Source: Ga0077555 sp033764055
Lineage (GTDB): Bacteria; Pseudomonadota; Alphaproteobacteria; Rhizobiales; Hyphomicrobiaceae
Direction: 5' to 3'
DNA length: 64,000 bases
Assembly: GCA_033764055.1 (NCBI GenBank)
Contig: JANRJI010000124.1
Location: 1 to 64,000, forward strand
The notes below the pieces were generated by a model that saw only the letters and a program-made list of their open reading frames with translations, was not told the origin of the DNA and made no database searches. Positions within the stretch are counted from its first letter, which is position 1; every line of letters begins with the position of its first letter. Positions 52,259 to 60,664 of this stretch are shown here, one piece after another. Made by a program: the position numbers and the translations under genes.

Positions 52259-53812
52259 CTACTCGGGGAAGCCTGCCAACCGAAGGCCCCCGAGGACATG
52301 CTCGGTGTCGGCAGGATCGCGGAAATACCTCGCGGTCAGCGACTGGCTGATCCGATACCAGGGCTCGAGACGCAGCGCGGTCGCGACATGGACCCGGGCT
52401 TCGGCTTGCCGACCGAGCCTCGCCAGGGTCATCGCGAGGACGTAGCGACCATGGGCCATCTCCGGTGCCCGCAGCACGGCCTCGTGGAGCCGTGGGAGCG
52501 CAGCCTCGTAGCGGCCGAGCATGTAATACGCGAAGCCCAGAGCCACCGACGCATTCGGCTCGTAGAAGGGATCGAGACGCATGTGCATCTCGAGCGCCTT
52601 TGCCGCGTCCGAGGCCTTGCCCGCGAGCACGTAGGTATAGGCGTAGCGGAAGCTCGTGATGTTGGGATTGATCGACGCGGCCCGCTCGACCGCGGCCACC
52701 GCAGCGTCGTGCTCGCGAAAGAACGTGAGCGCCTGACCCAGCACGATCAAAGCCTCGGGCAATTCGGGCGCGAGGCGCACGGCCTCGCGGCCCGCCTGAA
52801 GTGCCCGATCGAGGGCGTCGGACCAGGGGACATCGACATCCCAGCGGTGGACCCACTGGGAGATGTAGCAGCTCGAAAGGCTCGCGAGCGCCCGAGCGTA
52901 GGTCGGATCGATGGCAAGCGCCTGCTTCAAGAGGGCGGCAGCCTGCAGAAGCTCCGACTTCTCGTACGACGAATGATATTGCGTCATGAGAGAGATGCCG
53001 CGCAGGTAGTGATCGTAGGCGCGCCATTCGGTCGGCGGGCGAGTGAGCACGCGGCTGGCCTCCACCTTCTCGATGTGGACCGCCAGAACGGCCACGATCT
53101 CTCGGGCGACCTCGTCTTGAACCGCGAGCGAGCTTTCGAGCTGGCGGTCGTAGCGCTCGGACCAGATGTGCCGGCGGCTGGCGGCCTCCACCAGGCGGGC
53201 GGTGATGCGTACGTTGCCGCCGTCGCGCCGGACGCTACCGCCCAGCACATAGCGCACGCCGAGCTCGCGGCCGACGCGTCGCACGTCGGTCGTCGCCTCG
53301 TCGAACTGGAAACTCGAATTGCGCGCGATGACAAAAAGGCCCGAGAACCGTGAAAGCTCGGCGATGATGTCCTCCGCGATGCCCTCGGAGAAATAATCAC
53401 TACCGATGGCGGCGCCGAGATTGGCGAAAGGCAGGACTGCGATGGACGGCCGGTCGGGCAGCAGCAAATCCCGCGGCTGGGAGGCTCGCGCATCGGGAAG
53501 AGGACCGTCCACGTCGGGAAGGCTCAACACGTAGCCGCGCCTTGGAACGGTCCTGAGGCTATCGGCGCCCGCGGGGCCGAGCGCTCGTCGGATCTCGGTG
53601 ATGCACTGAGCCAGCGAGTTCTCGCCGACGATCACGTCGGCCCAGACAGCGTCCAGAAGCTCGTCCTTCGGCACTATGCGCTCGGCGTGCTCGACCAGAT
53701 AGCGCAGCACCTCAATACTTTTTGGCCGCAATGCCACGAGGCCGGCGGCACCCCGGAGCGCCGACTGCTCGCTGTCAAAGGTGACGTCGCCGATACGTAC
53801 CAGCTTCTGCAA
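52259..53812 (-). CDS. Winged-helix transcriptional regulator with FlgO-like and TPR domains
   Basis: A 517-residue protein. Residues about 5-98 are an OmpR/CadC-type winged helix (LRPKSIEVLRYLVEHAERIVPKDELL in parts, then ENSLAQCITEIRRALG and TVPRRGYVL). Residues about 120-255 form the TolB/FlgO-like domain (RPSIAVLPFANLGAAIGSDYFSEGIAEDI in parts). The rest is TPR repeats. Unlike CadC it has no membrane helix between the domains, so it should be soluble. The start is a TTG with GGAGG ten bases upstream. Targets unknown; it is divergent from the small secreted protein gene. Confidence 0.85.
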   Translation of the reverse strand: MQKLVRIGDVTFDSEQSALRGAAGLVALRPKSIEVLRYLVEHAERIVPKDELLDAVWADVIVGENSLAQCITEIRRALGPAGADSLRTVPRRGYVLSLPDVDGPLPDARASQPRDLLLPDRPSIAVLPFANLGAAIGSDYFSEGIAEDIIAELSRFSGLFVIARNSSFQFDEATTDVRRVGRELGVRYVLGGSVRRDGGNVRITARLVEAASRRHIWSERYDRQLESSLAVQDEVAREIVAVLAVHIEKVEASRVLTRPPTEWRAYDHYLRGISLMTQYHSSYEKSELLQAAALLKQALAIDPTYARALASLSSCYISQWVHRWDVDVPWSDALDRALQAGREAVRLAPELPEALIVLGQALTFFREHDAAVAAVERAASINPNITSFRYAYTYVLAGKASDAAKALEMHMRLDPFYEPNASVALGFAYYMLGRYEAALPRLHEAVLRAPEMAHGRYVLAMTLARLGRQAEARVHVATALRLEPWYRISQSLTARYFRDPADTEHVLGGLRLAGFPE

Positions 53813-53956
53813 TGTACCCGATCCTCCGCGCGCCGCGGAGTAATCTTCAACAGAATTTCAGAACGTCATCAAGACTCGGGTCGCGCCCGCCTGCTCAATT
53901 GACTTCGAGACGGGGTTTTGGGCCCGGCAGACAAACGGTGAGTTCGAGGGTGCATG

Positions 53957-54208
53957 ATGATGAAGCCAGTTCTCGCTGCAATTCTCCTCGCGGGGTCGTC
54001 GGTGACGGCCCTCGCAAACTCATGTGCCGGATATTCCTTGTTCGGCAACAATGGCATTCGGCTTTATAACACTTGCAGTCGGAAAATCGCGGTGACCCTC
54101 TACGATGACGGGACCTGGAAAGGTGGCGGTACATGGTTCATTGGGCCGTATGGCCAAGCCGTGACAAGCTACAGAGGGCGGATCAAAGTCAAATGGCAAT
54201 ATTGGTGA
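53957..54208 (+). CDS. Small secreted protein of unknown family
   Basis: An 83-residue protein. It has a signal peptide (cleavage after VTALA) and a mature part of about 63 residues with two Cys (NSCAGYSLF and NTCSRKIAV) that can form one disulfide, many aromatics and Gly (TWKGGGTWFIGPYGQ), and the end VKWQYW. I do not recognise a family; the pattern of a small beta-sandwich is suggested. GAGGG precedes the ATG cluster. It lies divergently from the winged-helix/TPR regulator. Confidence 0.6.
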   Translation: MMKPVLAAILLAGSSVTALANSCAGYSLFGNNGIRLYNTCSRKIAVTLYDDGTWKGGGTWFIGPYGQAVTSYRGRIKVKWQYW

Positions 54209-54289
54209 GGGCATTATTGCGGCCCTGATATTTTCTCTGCAACGGCTATTCGATGAACGAATTGCAAGAGCGCCCTCCGGTCCGCGCGA

Positions 54290-54317
54290 CGGGTCATCCG
54301 GCAAAGCCGGTGACCCG
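54290..54317 (+). repeat. Hairpin after the small secreted protein gene
   Basis: CGGGTCA and TGACCCG flank CCGGC-AAA-GCCGG (one unpaired T), giving a 12-bp stem with a three-base loop, 82 nt after the stop at 54208. It is followed by AAAGAA rather than a T-run. It could be a transcription end or an mRNA 3' stabiliser. Confidence 0.5.
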
Positions 54318-54356
54318 AAAGAACGGGACGGGGGGCGTCCATCTTTCAGAGGTTCG

Positions 54357-54413
54357 ACCGGAGCCCTGCTACCCACTCCCTCGTCCCCCGAGTTGTGGCA
54401 GCAGGGCTCCGGT
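54357..54413. repeat. Perfect 14-bp inverted repeat, possible bidirectional terminator
   Basis: ACCGGAGCCCTGCT (54357-54370) and AGCAGGGCTCCGGT (54400-54413) are perfect inverted repeats with a 29-nt spacer. They lie between the convergent small secreted protein gene and the UxaA gene, 29 bp from the latter's stop. A terminator for the UxaA transcript is the simplest reading. Confidence 0.5.
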
Positions 54414-54441
54414 CCTTCGCGCGCTGTGACGGACGGATCCT

Positions 54442-55659
54442 TCACGCGCTGCGGTAAAGCTTCGTCAGCGAGAACTCGCGGTGGCCGAGGGCCTCGGCTG
54501 CCGTGAGACGCCCGTTGGCGGTGCGGATGATCATGTCGATCAGCGCATCACCGGCCATCTCGAGCGTCTGCTCGCGACGCAGAATTCCCGTGACGTCCAC
54601 GTCGATGTGCTCGCCCATCGTGCGCAATGTCTTGGGGTTTGCCGAAATCTTGATGACAGGCACGATCGGATTGCCGATGACGTTGCCCTGGCCTGTCGGG
54701 AAGGTGTGCACCACCCAGCCGCCAGCGGCCATCAGCGTGACGCACTCGGCAGCGGCCGAGGACGTGTCCATGTAGTAGAGGCCTTTGCCCTTCTGCGGCT
54801 CCTCGGCGGGGCCGAGCACGTCGATATAGCGGCACTCGCGGCCGATTTTCTCGAGGTTGCCGAGGGCTTTCTCCTCGATCGACGACAGGCCACCCGCGAT
54901 GTTGCCCTTGGTCGGCTGGCTCTCCGAGAGGTCATCGACCTTGTTGGCCTCGATGACGTCCTCCTGGTAAGCCTTCCACACCTTGTACCACTTGTCGCCG
55001 ATGTCCTTGTTGATCGCGCGCTCGCGGGCGATGTGCTCGCCGCCGGTGATCTCGCTGGTCTCGCCGAAGACGCCGGTGACGCCCTTCGGGATCAGCTTGT
55101 CATACATGTTGCCGACGGTCGGGCACGAGCCGAGGCCGGTTGTGGTGTCGGACTCGCCGCACTTGGTCGAGACCCAGAGCTCGTCGATGGAGCATTCCTC
55201 GCGCTTGAGCTCGGAGGCCCACTGCACGAACTCCTTGGCCTTGTAGGAGGCTTTGGCGATGATGGCGATGTCGCCATGACCCTCGATGCCGAAGCCGACG
55301 ACGGGCTTACCGGTCTTGGCGATGCCTTTGACGACGCGGTCCGTCCAGCCGTCCTCGATGCCGATCACCACGACGGCCGCGACGTTCGGGTTGGAGCCCG
55401 TGCCGATCAGCGTGCGGAAGTGGAGATCGAGGTCGGCGCCGAATTGCAGCCGGCCGTAGGCATGCGGGATGGCGAGGGTGCCCTTGATATTGTTGGCAAC
55501 CGCCTCGCAGGCCGAGTTGGACAGATCGTCGAGGGGAAGGATCAGGACATGGTTGCGGACGCCGACGCGGCCGTTCTCGCGACGCCAGCCCCAGAAGGAC
55601 AAGTTGCTCGCCGGGCTGGCCTTGGCGGTCTTCCGCGCTGCTGCGGGTTTCGATGGCAT
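54442..55659 (-). CDS. UxaA-family hydrolase, large subunit
   Basis: A 405-residue protein of the altronate/galactarate dehydratase large-domain family. Typical segments are GWRRENGRVGVRNHVLILPLD (split around GRVG), STKCGESDTTTGLGSCPTVG with the conserved Cys, and HTFPTGQGNVIGNPIVPVIK. Such enzymes dehydrate sugar acids or related hydroxy acids with iron. In UxaA the small SAF domain is fused; here it is a separate gene just upstream (55676-55972). Confidence 0.87.
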   Translation of the reverse strand: MPSKPAAARKTAKASPASNLSFWGWRRENGRVGVRNHVLILPLDDLSNSACEAVANNIKGTLAIPHAYGRLQFGADLDLHFRTLIGTGSNPNVAAVVVIGIEDGWTDRVVKGIAKTGKPVVGFGIEGHGDIAIIAKASYKAKEFVQWASELKREECSIDELWVSTKCGESDTTTGLGSCPTVGNMYDKLIPKGVTGVFGETSEITGGEHIARERAINKDIGDKWYKVWKAYQEDVIEANKVDDLSESQPTKGNIAGGLSSIEEKALGNLEKIGRECRYIDVLGPAEEPQKGKGLYYMDTSSAAAECVTLMAAGGWVVHTFPTGQGNVIGNPIVPVIKISANPKTLRTMGEHIDVDVTGILRREQTLEMAGDALIDMIIRTANGRLTAAEALGHREFSLTKLYRSA

Positions 55660-55675
55660 GTGCTTGGGCTCCCGC

Positions 55676-55972
55676 TTACCAGCGCTTCGTACGGTGATTG
55701 TGAATGTGAACGTGCTCGCCCTTCTTGGCGCTGCCGACCATGCGGCCCACGTCCTCGCCGTACTTGATGACCGTGTCGCCCTCCTTCAGATCGGCGAGCG
55801 CAACCTTGTGGCCGATCGGGATGTCCTGCTTTGCGGTGACGCGCACGGTGGTGTCGTTCTCGGTGACGACGCCGAGCATGTCGGTGCCGGCCTTGAGATC
55901 CTCGACCACAACGACGCCGACGTTGTCCTTGGGACTGTGCACCAGGAACTGGGGAATGTTCGACTTGGACAC
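55676..55972 (-). CDS. UxaA-family hydrolase, small SAF-domain subunit
   Basis: A 98-residue SAF domain protein (TMLGVVTENDTTVRVTAKQDIPIGHKVALADLK in parts) that forms the small half of a two-gene altronate-dehydratase-like enzyme. It ends HVHIHNHRTKRW, a segment usual in these small subunits. It lies 16 nt before the large subunit gene. Confidence 0.87.
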   Translation of the reverse strand: MSKSNIPQFLVHSPKDNVGVVVVEDLKAGTDMLGVVTENDTTVRVTAKQDIPIGHKVALADLKEGDTVIKYGEDVGRMVGSAKKGEHVHIHNHRTKRW

Positions 55973-56167
55973 GCGCTTCCTCTCTCAGGCGATCAATCGT
56001 TCTTCGACTAAAGCCGGCTCCTCCTCGTCGGAAGATCCGGCAGGGGAAAACGGAGCGGGCGGAAAATGTGCGGGAATGACCGGACATTTACCTTGCCGCG
56101 CCGGTCGGGACAATCGCCGGACTGGCCGAACGGCCTGTCCGGTCGATCAATCTTGGTTACAGATTCC

Positions 56168-57130
56168 TCATCCTCCGAGAGCACCCTGGACCTGCACATA
56201 GAGTGCGTAGACCGAGGTGGAGGCTGCCATGAACAAGCGGTTCCGCTTCAGTCCTCCAAAGCACACGTTGGCACATCGCTCGGGCAGGTGGATGTGGCCG
56301 ATGGCCTTGCCGTCGGGAGCAAAGACGCGCACGCCGTCGAGCGACGGGTCGCCCATGCCCCAGCCACACCACAGGTTGCCGTCGGCGTCGCAGCGAATGC
56401 CATCGGGGGTTCCTGGGCCGGCATCGATATGGACCCGGCGGTTGGCGATGCGGCTGCCACCGTCGACGACATCCCAGGCGGTGATCAGGCGATGGGGCGA
56501 GGCGCGCGATTCGACGATGTAGAGGACCTTCTCGTCCGGCGAGAAGCAGAGGCCGTTGGGGCCAGGGATCATGTCCGTCAGCATGGTCGCCTTACCGGTC
56601 GACGGGTCGAGCCGATAGACGCACATCGGCAGCTCCTGCTCGCCCTTCTCACCCTCGTAGTTGCCGAGCAGGCCGAACGCGGGATCCGTGAACCAGATCG
56701 AGCCGTCGGACCGGACCACGACATCGTTGGGCGAGTTCAACCGCTTGCCTTCGAAGCGGTCCATGAGGACCGTGACCGACCCGTCATACTCGGTGCGGGT
56801 CAAACGCCGGCCGTGCTCGCAGGTGACGAGGCGGCCCTGACGGTCGCGCGTGTTGCCGTTCGCCCAGTTGGCAGGCTTGCGATAGTTGGAGACCATGCCG
56901 GTCTCCTCGTCCCATCTCACGATGCGGTTGTTGGGGATGTCGCTCCAGAGCAGACAGCGCGCATCACCCAGCCAGACGGGCCCTTCCGCCCATCGACACC
57001 CCGTCGCCAACCGCTCCACGGCCGAAAGCTTGATCCAGTATTTCTCGAAGCGCGGGTCGAGCGCCTGGATGGCCGGATCGGGATAACGGGGCGTGTGGGC
57101 ACGCCAGCCGTTGGGAAAGAGGTCGGTCAT
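56168..57130 (-). CDS. SMP-30/gluconolactonase-family protein
   Basis: A 320-residue six-bladed propeller lactonase. Metal ligands fit the family: Glu in CRWAEGPVW, Asn in LNSPNDVVV, and Asp in GTPDGIRCDADG. It hydrolyses a sugar lactone or similar ester. It lies upstream of and on the same strand as the UxaA pair, so one sugar-acid pathway is plausible. The SDR gene at 57230 starts divergently. Confidence 0.88.
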   Translation of the reverse strand: MTDLFPNGWRAHTPRYPDPAIQALDPRFEKYWIKLSAVERLATGCRWAEGPVWLGDARCLLWSDIPNNRIVRWDEETGMVSNYRKPANWANGNTRDRQGRLVTCEHGRRLTRTEYDGSVTVLMDRFEGKRLNSPNDVVVRSDGSIWFTDPAFGLLGNYEGEKGEQELPMCVYRLDPSTGKATMLTDMIPGPNGLCFSPDEKVLYIVESRASPHRLITAWDVVDGGSRIANRRVHIDAGPGTPDGIRCDADGNLWCGWGMGDPSLDGVRVFAPDGKAIGHIHLPERCANVCFGGLKRNRLFMAASTSVYALYVQVQGALGG

Positions 57131-57229
57131 GGGAGCCGTTCCATTGGACAGGTGGCCATTGCGGCTGCACGATCATTCAGGTCAGCCGCCACGGCAGCAT
57201 CACAATCACGCCAGGAAAGGGCAAGCGCC

Positions 57230-58027
57230 ATGCGTCTCGAGGACAAGATCGCGGTCGTCGTCGGCGGCGGGCAGCAACCGGGGGAGACGACCGGCAACGG
57301 GCGCGCCACGTGTCTGCGTTTCGCCGAGGAAGGCGCCACCGTCGTCGTCGTCGACCACAACATCGAGTGGGCCGAGGACACGGTGCGGATGATCAAGGCG
57401 AAGGGGGGCTCGGCCTCGGCTCTCGCTGCCGACATCACGCGCGAGGCGGACTGCAAATCGATTGCGGATACCTGTGTCGCCCGTCATGGCCGGATTGACA
57501 TCCTGCACAACAACGTTGGCCGGGCGCGCGGCGACAAGGGAACGGTGGAGCTCGAGGCGGAGATGTGGGACGAGCTGATGGCGATGAACATCAAAGGCAT
57601 GTTCATGACCATCAAGCACGTGCTGCCGGTGATGCGCGCGCAGCGCTCGGGTGCCATCGTCAACATCTCGTCGACGTCGTCGATCGCGGCCGGGCCGGCA
57701 CTCACGTATCGCGTGTCCAAGAGCTCGGTCAATTCGCTGACCCAGCACGTGGCGATGGAGAATGCGCCGCACGGCATTCGCTGCAACGCGATCCTGCCGG
57801 GGCTCATGAACACGCCGATGGCCATCGAGAGGCGGGCGCGCGAGCGGAACGTGTCGCGCGACCAGGTGCGTCAGGAGCGTGCCGCGCTCGTGCCGCTCTC
57901 GGTGAGCGAGGCCGGCAACGCCTTCGACGTCGCCAATGCGGCCGTGTTCCTGGCGTCGGAGGAGGCGCGCTACATCACGGGGGTGCTGCTGCCAGTCGAT
58001 GGCGGACTGCTGCTGAAGATCGGGTGA
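57230..58027 (+). CDS. Short-chain dehydrogenase/reductase
   Basis: A 265-residue classical SDR. The cofactor motif reads VVVGGGQQPGETTGNG, with an insertion in the glycine loop. HNNVGRARGDKG marks the NNAG site, Ser in IVNISSTSS, and Tyr and Lys in LTYRVSKSS complete the active site. AAAGGG precedes the ATG. A longer frame upstream is antisense to the SMP-30 gene and rejected. Probably works on a sugar acid or alcohol intermediate. Confidence 0.87.
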   Translation: MRLEDKIAVVVGGGQQPGETTGNGRATCLRFAEEGATVVVVDHNIEWAEDTVRMIKAKGGSASALAADITREADCKSIADTCVARHGRIDILHNNVGRARGDKGTVELEAEMWDELMAMNIKGMFMTIKHVLPVMRAQRSGAIVNISSTSSIAAGPALTYRVSKSSVNSLTQHVAMENAPHGIRCNAILPGLMNTPMAIERRARERNVSRDQVRQERAALVPLSVSEAGNAFDVANAAVFLASEEARYITGVLLPVDGGLLLKIG

Positions 58028-58108
58028 TGGATCGCGATGTGACGCGGCAGCGAGCCCACGCTGGACACCGAGCTGCCGTTGCTAAGTCGCGCTGCGATCG
58101 GAACACAT

Positions 58109-58131
58109 TGGTAAATATGTGAAATTTACCA
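58109..58131. promoter_or_regulatory. AT-rich inverted repeat before the O-acetylation pair
   Basis: TGGTAAAT (58109-58116) and ATTTACCA (58124-58131) are perfect 8-bp inverted repeats around a 7-nt centre. The site is AT-rich in a GC-rich region and lies 91 bp before the MBOAT gene, so it may be an operator or part of a promoter. Confidence 0.45.
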
Positions 58132-58221
58132 TTGTCCGGCTGCGGCTTGGACACTCGCCGGGGCGATCCATAGAACCGTAGGGCCATCAGGATCAGCCCC
58201 GGACGATCGTCAGTAGAGCGC

Positions 58222-59667
58222 ATGTACTTCGACGCACCGATCTACTTCGTGTTCCTGCCGATCGTCGTGCTGATCTATTGGCAGCTGAGCCATGGGCAAC
58301 AGAACCGCTTCCTCCTGTGCGCCAGCTATTTCTTCTACGGCTGGTGGGACTGGCGGTTCCTGTCGCTGATCCTCGTCTCGACCTTCGTCGACTACCATCT
58401 GGCCCGATGGATCGGGGCGACCGACGACGCGCGGCGCCGGCGGAGGCTGCTCGTCATCTCTCTGGTCATGAACCTGGGATTTCTCGGGTTCTTCAAGTAC
58501 TGCAACTTCTTCATCGACTCGTTCATCGACCTGCTGAAAGTGCTCGGGGTCGACAATCCGAACCGCACAGTGATCTCGGTTCTGCTGCCGCCGGGCATCT
58601 CGTTCTATACCTTCCAGGCCGTCGCCTACATCGTCGACGTCTACAACCGCCGGCTCGAGCCGAGCAGCTCGCTGGTCGACTATGCGCTCTTCATCTCGCT
58701 GTTCCCGCATCTGATCGCGGGGCCGATCCAGCGCCCCGGGCACCTGCTGCCGCAGGTCGCCACACCGCGGCGGCTCGACAGCGACCAGGTGTTCGACGGC
58801 CTGATGCTGATTGCGACGGGGCTATTCCGCAAATGCGTTATCGCCGACAACTGCGCACTGGTGGCCGACGGCGTCTTCTCGGGCCGGATGGGCGATCCGA
58901 GCCTCGGTCTCCTGCTGCTAGGGGCCTATGCCTTCGCCTTGCAGATCTACGGCGACTTCAGCGGCTACAGCGACATGGCCCGAGGCAGTGCGAAGCTGCT
59001 CGGCTTCGAGTTCATGGTCAACTTCCGCCAGCCGTATCTGGCGACGAGCCTCCAGGATTTCTGGCGGCGCTGGCACATCTCGCTGTCGACGTGGCTGCGC
59101 GACTATCTCTACATCGCGCTCGGCGGCAATCGCGGGGGACGCCTGGAGACCTACCGAAATCTCATGCTGACGATGGTGATCGGGGGTCTATGGCACGGCG
59201 CCAACTGGACGTTCGTCGTATGGGGAGCGATCCACGGCGTGGGCCTCGCGATCGAGCGCTACGCGCGCGAGGCCCTGGGTCTCGGCCCGGCGCGCAGCGG
59301 TCCAGCGGACGCGGGCGGTGCCTCGCTCACCAGTGCAAGGGCGTGGATCGCACGCATCCTCGTGTTCCACGTCGTCTGCCTCGCGTGGGTCTTTTTCCGA
59401 GCCATGACAGTCGGGGATGCGTGGCACCTCCTGTCCGGCATCGGGACGATCACCTGGCAGCCGGAGCTCATGGTGGCGGCCAAGGTGCTGATGCTGTTCG
59501 GCGCGATGATGCTGGCCATGGACGTCGTCAACGAGACCCGTCGAGAAGAGTATCTGCTACAGCACGCCACGCTCCGCGACCGCTTCGCGACGGCACTGGG
59601 GTTCGTGTGCGCCGTGCTGTTGCTCTCAGCGAGCAATATCAATGCCTTCATCTATTTCCAGTTCTGA
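58222..59667 (+). CDS. MBOAT-family O-acyltransferase (AlgI-like)
   Basis: A 481-residue multi-pass membrane acyltransferase. The N-terminus FDAPIYFVFLPIVVLIYWQL and the DFSGYSDMARGSAKLLGFE and NFRQPYLATSLQDFWRRWHISLS regions (in parts) are typical of AlgI/DltB-type MBOATs. Catalytic His lies in GGLWHGANWTF, and a second in WGAIHGVGL. It moves acetyl groups across the inner membrane for transfer to an exopolysaccharide or glycan. The gene overlaps its partner by 26 bp. Confidence 0.92.
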   Translation: MYFDAPIYFVFLPIVVLIYWQLSHGQQNRFLLCASYFFYGWWDWRFLSLILVSTFVDYHLARWIGATDDARRRRRLLVISLVMNLGFLGFFKYCNFFIDSFIDLLKVLGVDNPNRTVISVLLPPGISFYTFQAVAYIVDVYNRRLEPSSSLVDYALFISLFPHLIAGPIQRPGHLLPQVATPRRLDSDQVFDGLMLIATGLFRKCVIADNCALVADGVFSGRMGDPSLGLLLLGAYAFALQIYGDFSGYSDMARGSAKLLGFEFMVNFRQPYLATSLQDFWRRWHISLSTWLRDYLYIALGGNRGGRLETYRNLMLTMVIGGLWHGANWTFVVWGAIHGVGLAIERYAREALGLGPARSGPADAGGASLTSARAWIARILVFHVVCLAWVFFRAMTVGDAWHLLSGIGTITWQPELMVAAKVLMLFGAMMLAMDVVNETRREEYLLQHATLRDRFATALGFVCAVLLLSASNINAFIYFQF

Positions 59668-60637
59668 CGCCAGCCACGTAGCGGAGGCGCCCCTCAGGGC
59701 GAAGGTGCCGTTGTGGGCATCGTTCGCGCTGGTCGGTGCAATCGTCGTCCTGCTCGTCGTCATGGAGCTGCTGGCCCGCCTGATGGTGCCGAGCCTCAGC
59801 CGTATCGAGGGGCGTATCGTCACGGAATACAGGCAGGCCCTCGGGATCCGTCATGGCAGGAACGGCGTGGCAACCGCGCTCGTCATCGGCAACTCGCTAA
59901 TGGGGGACGGGGTCGATTTCAAGCCCTTGCAACGGACGCTTGCCGACAACGGGGTGAATGCGCAACGGCTGCTGGTCGAGGGCACCGCATATCTCGACTG
60001 GTATCACGGTCTCGGCCGCCTCATCGACGCGGGCGTCAGACCCGATGCCTTCGTGCTGATGATCTCGTTCGAGCAGCTGATCGGGAAAGAGTTCCGGGGC
60101 GCCTACTCGGCACACCGGCTGCTGCGGCTGCAAGACATTCCGACAGTCGCCGGCGAGCTCGGCCTCGGCAACACGGAGACGAGCGGACTCGTCATCTCCC
60201 GGCTCAGCGCCTACTACGGACTGCGTGAGGAGCTGCGCAAGCAGGTGCTGTTCAAGCTGATCCCGGACCTGTCGACGCTGACCGTGAAACTGACTGCGGC
60301 CCGCTCGAGCGACGAGCGCGCTCGCTATGGCAATGTCGCCCTCGCCGTAGAGCGGCTGACGGCGATGCGGCGCAGAGTCGAGGCCGCAGGCTCGCGCCTC
60401 ATCTTCGTCGAGCCGCCGGCGCCGGTGCCGAACGCCGCGGCCATGAAGGAGCGGATCGACGCGGCGGCGCGACTCGCCGGCGTCAGGATGCTTGTGCCCG
60501 TGCGCCACGACGAGCTCGGCAAAGAATTCTATCGCGATGGATATCACCTCAACGAGCGCGGCTCGGCGTTCTTCACGCCGCGGCTCGCGGCTCTCCTCTC
60601 GGAAAGCATGGGACAACAGCCGCCGCTCCGGAACTGA
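59642..60637 (+). CDS. Membrane-anchored SGNH-like partner of the MBOAT acyltransferase
   Basis: A 331-residue protein with one N-terminal membrane helix (LWASFALVGAIVVLLVVMEL) and a periplasmic SGNH/AlgX-like domain. The nucleophile block is GNSLMGDG (Ser85), and the Asp-His pair is Asp299 and His302 in DGYHLNERG. The start overlaps the MBOAT end by 26 bp, so the two are made together. Most likely it transfers acetyl from the MBOAT carrier onto a polysaccharide. Confidence 0.85.
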   Translation: MPSSISSSDASHVAEAPLRAKVPLWASFALVGAIVVLLVVMELLARLMVPSLSRIEGRIVTEYRQALGIRHGRNGVATALVIGNSLMGDGVDFKPLQRTLADNGVNAQRLLVEGTAYLDWYHGLGRLIDAGVRPDAFVLMISFEQLIGKEFRGAYSAHRLLRLQDIPTVAGELGLGNTETSGLVISRLSAYYGLREELRKQVLFKLIPDLSTLTVKLTAARSSDERARYGNVALAVERLTAMRRRVEAAGSRLIFVEPPAPVPNAAAMKERIDAAARLAGVRMLVPVRHDELGKEFYRDGYHLNERGSAFFTPRLAALLSESMGQQPPLRN

Positions 60638-60664
60638 CGCCTGTCCGCCTGAAAAGACTGCCGC

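Noticed and set aside
56066..57229. N-terminal extension of the SDR gene
   Set aside because: It is antisense to the SMP-30 gene, and a good ribosome site and family start lie at 57230.
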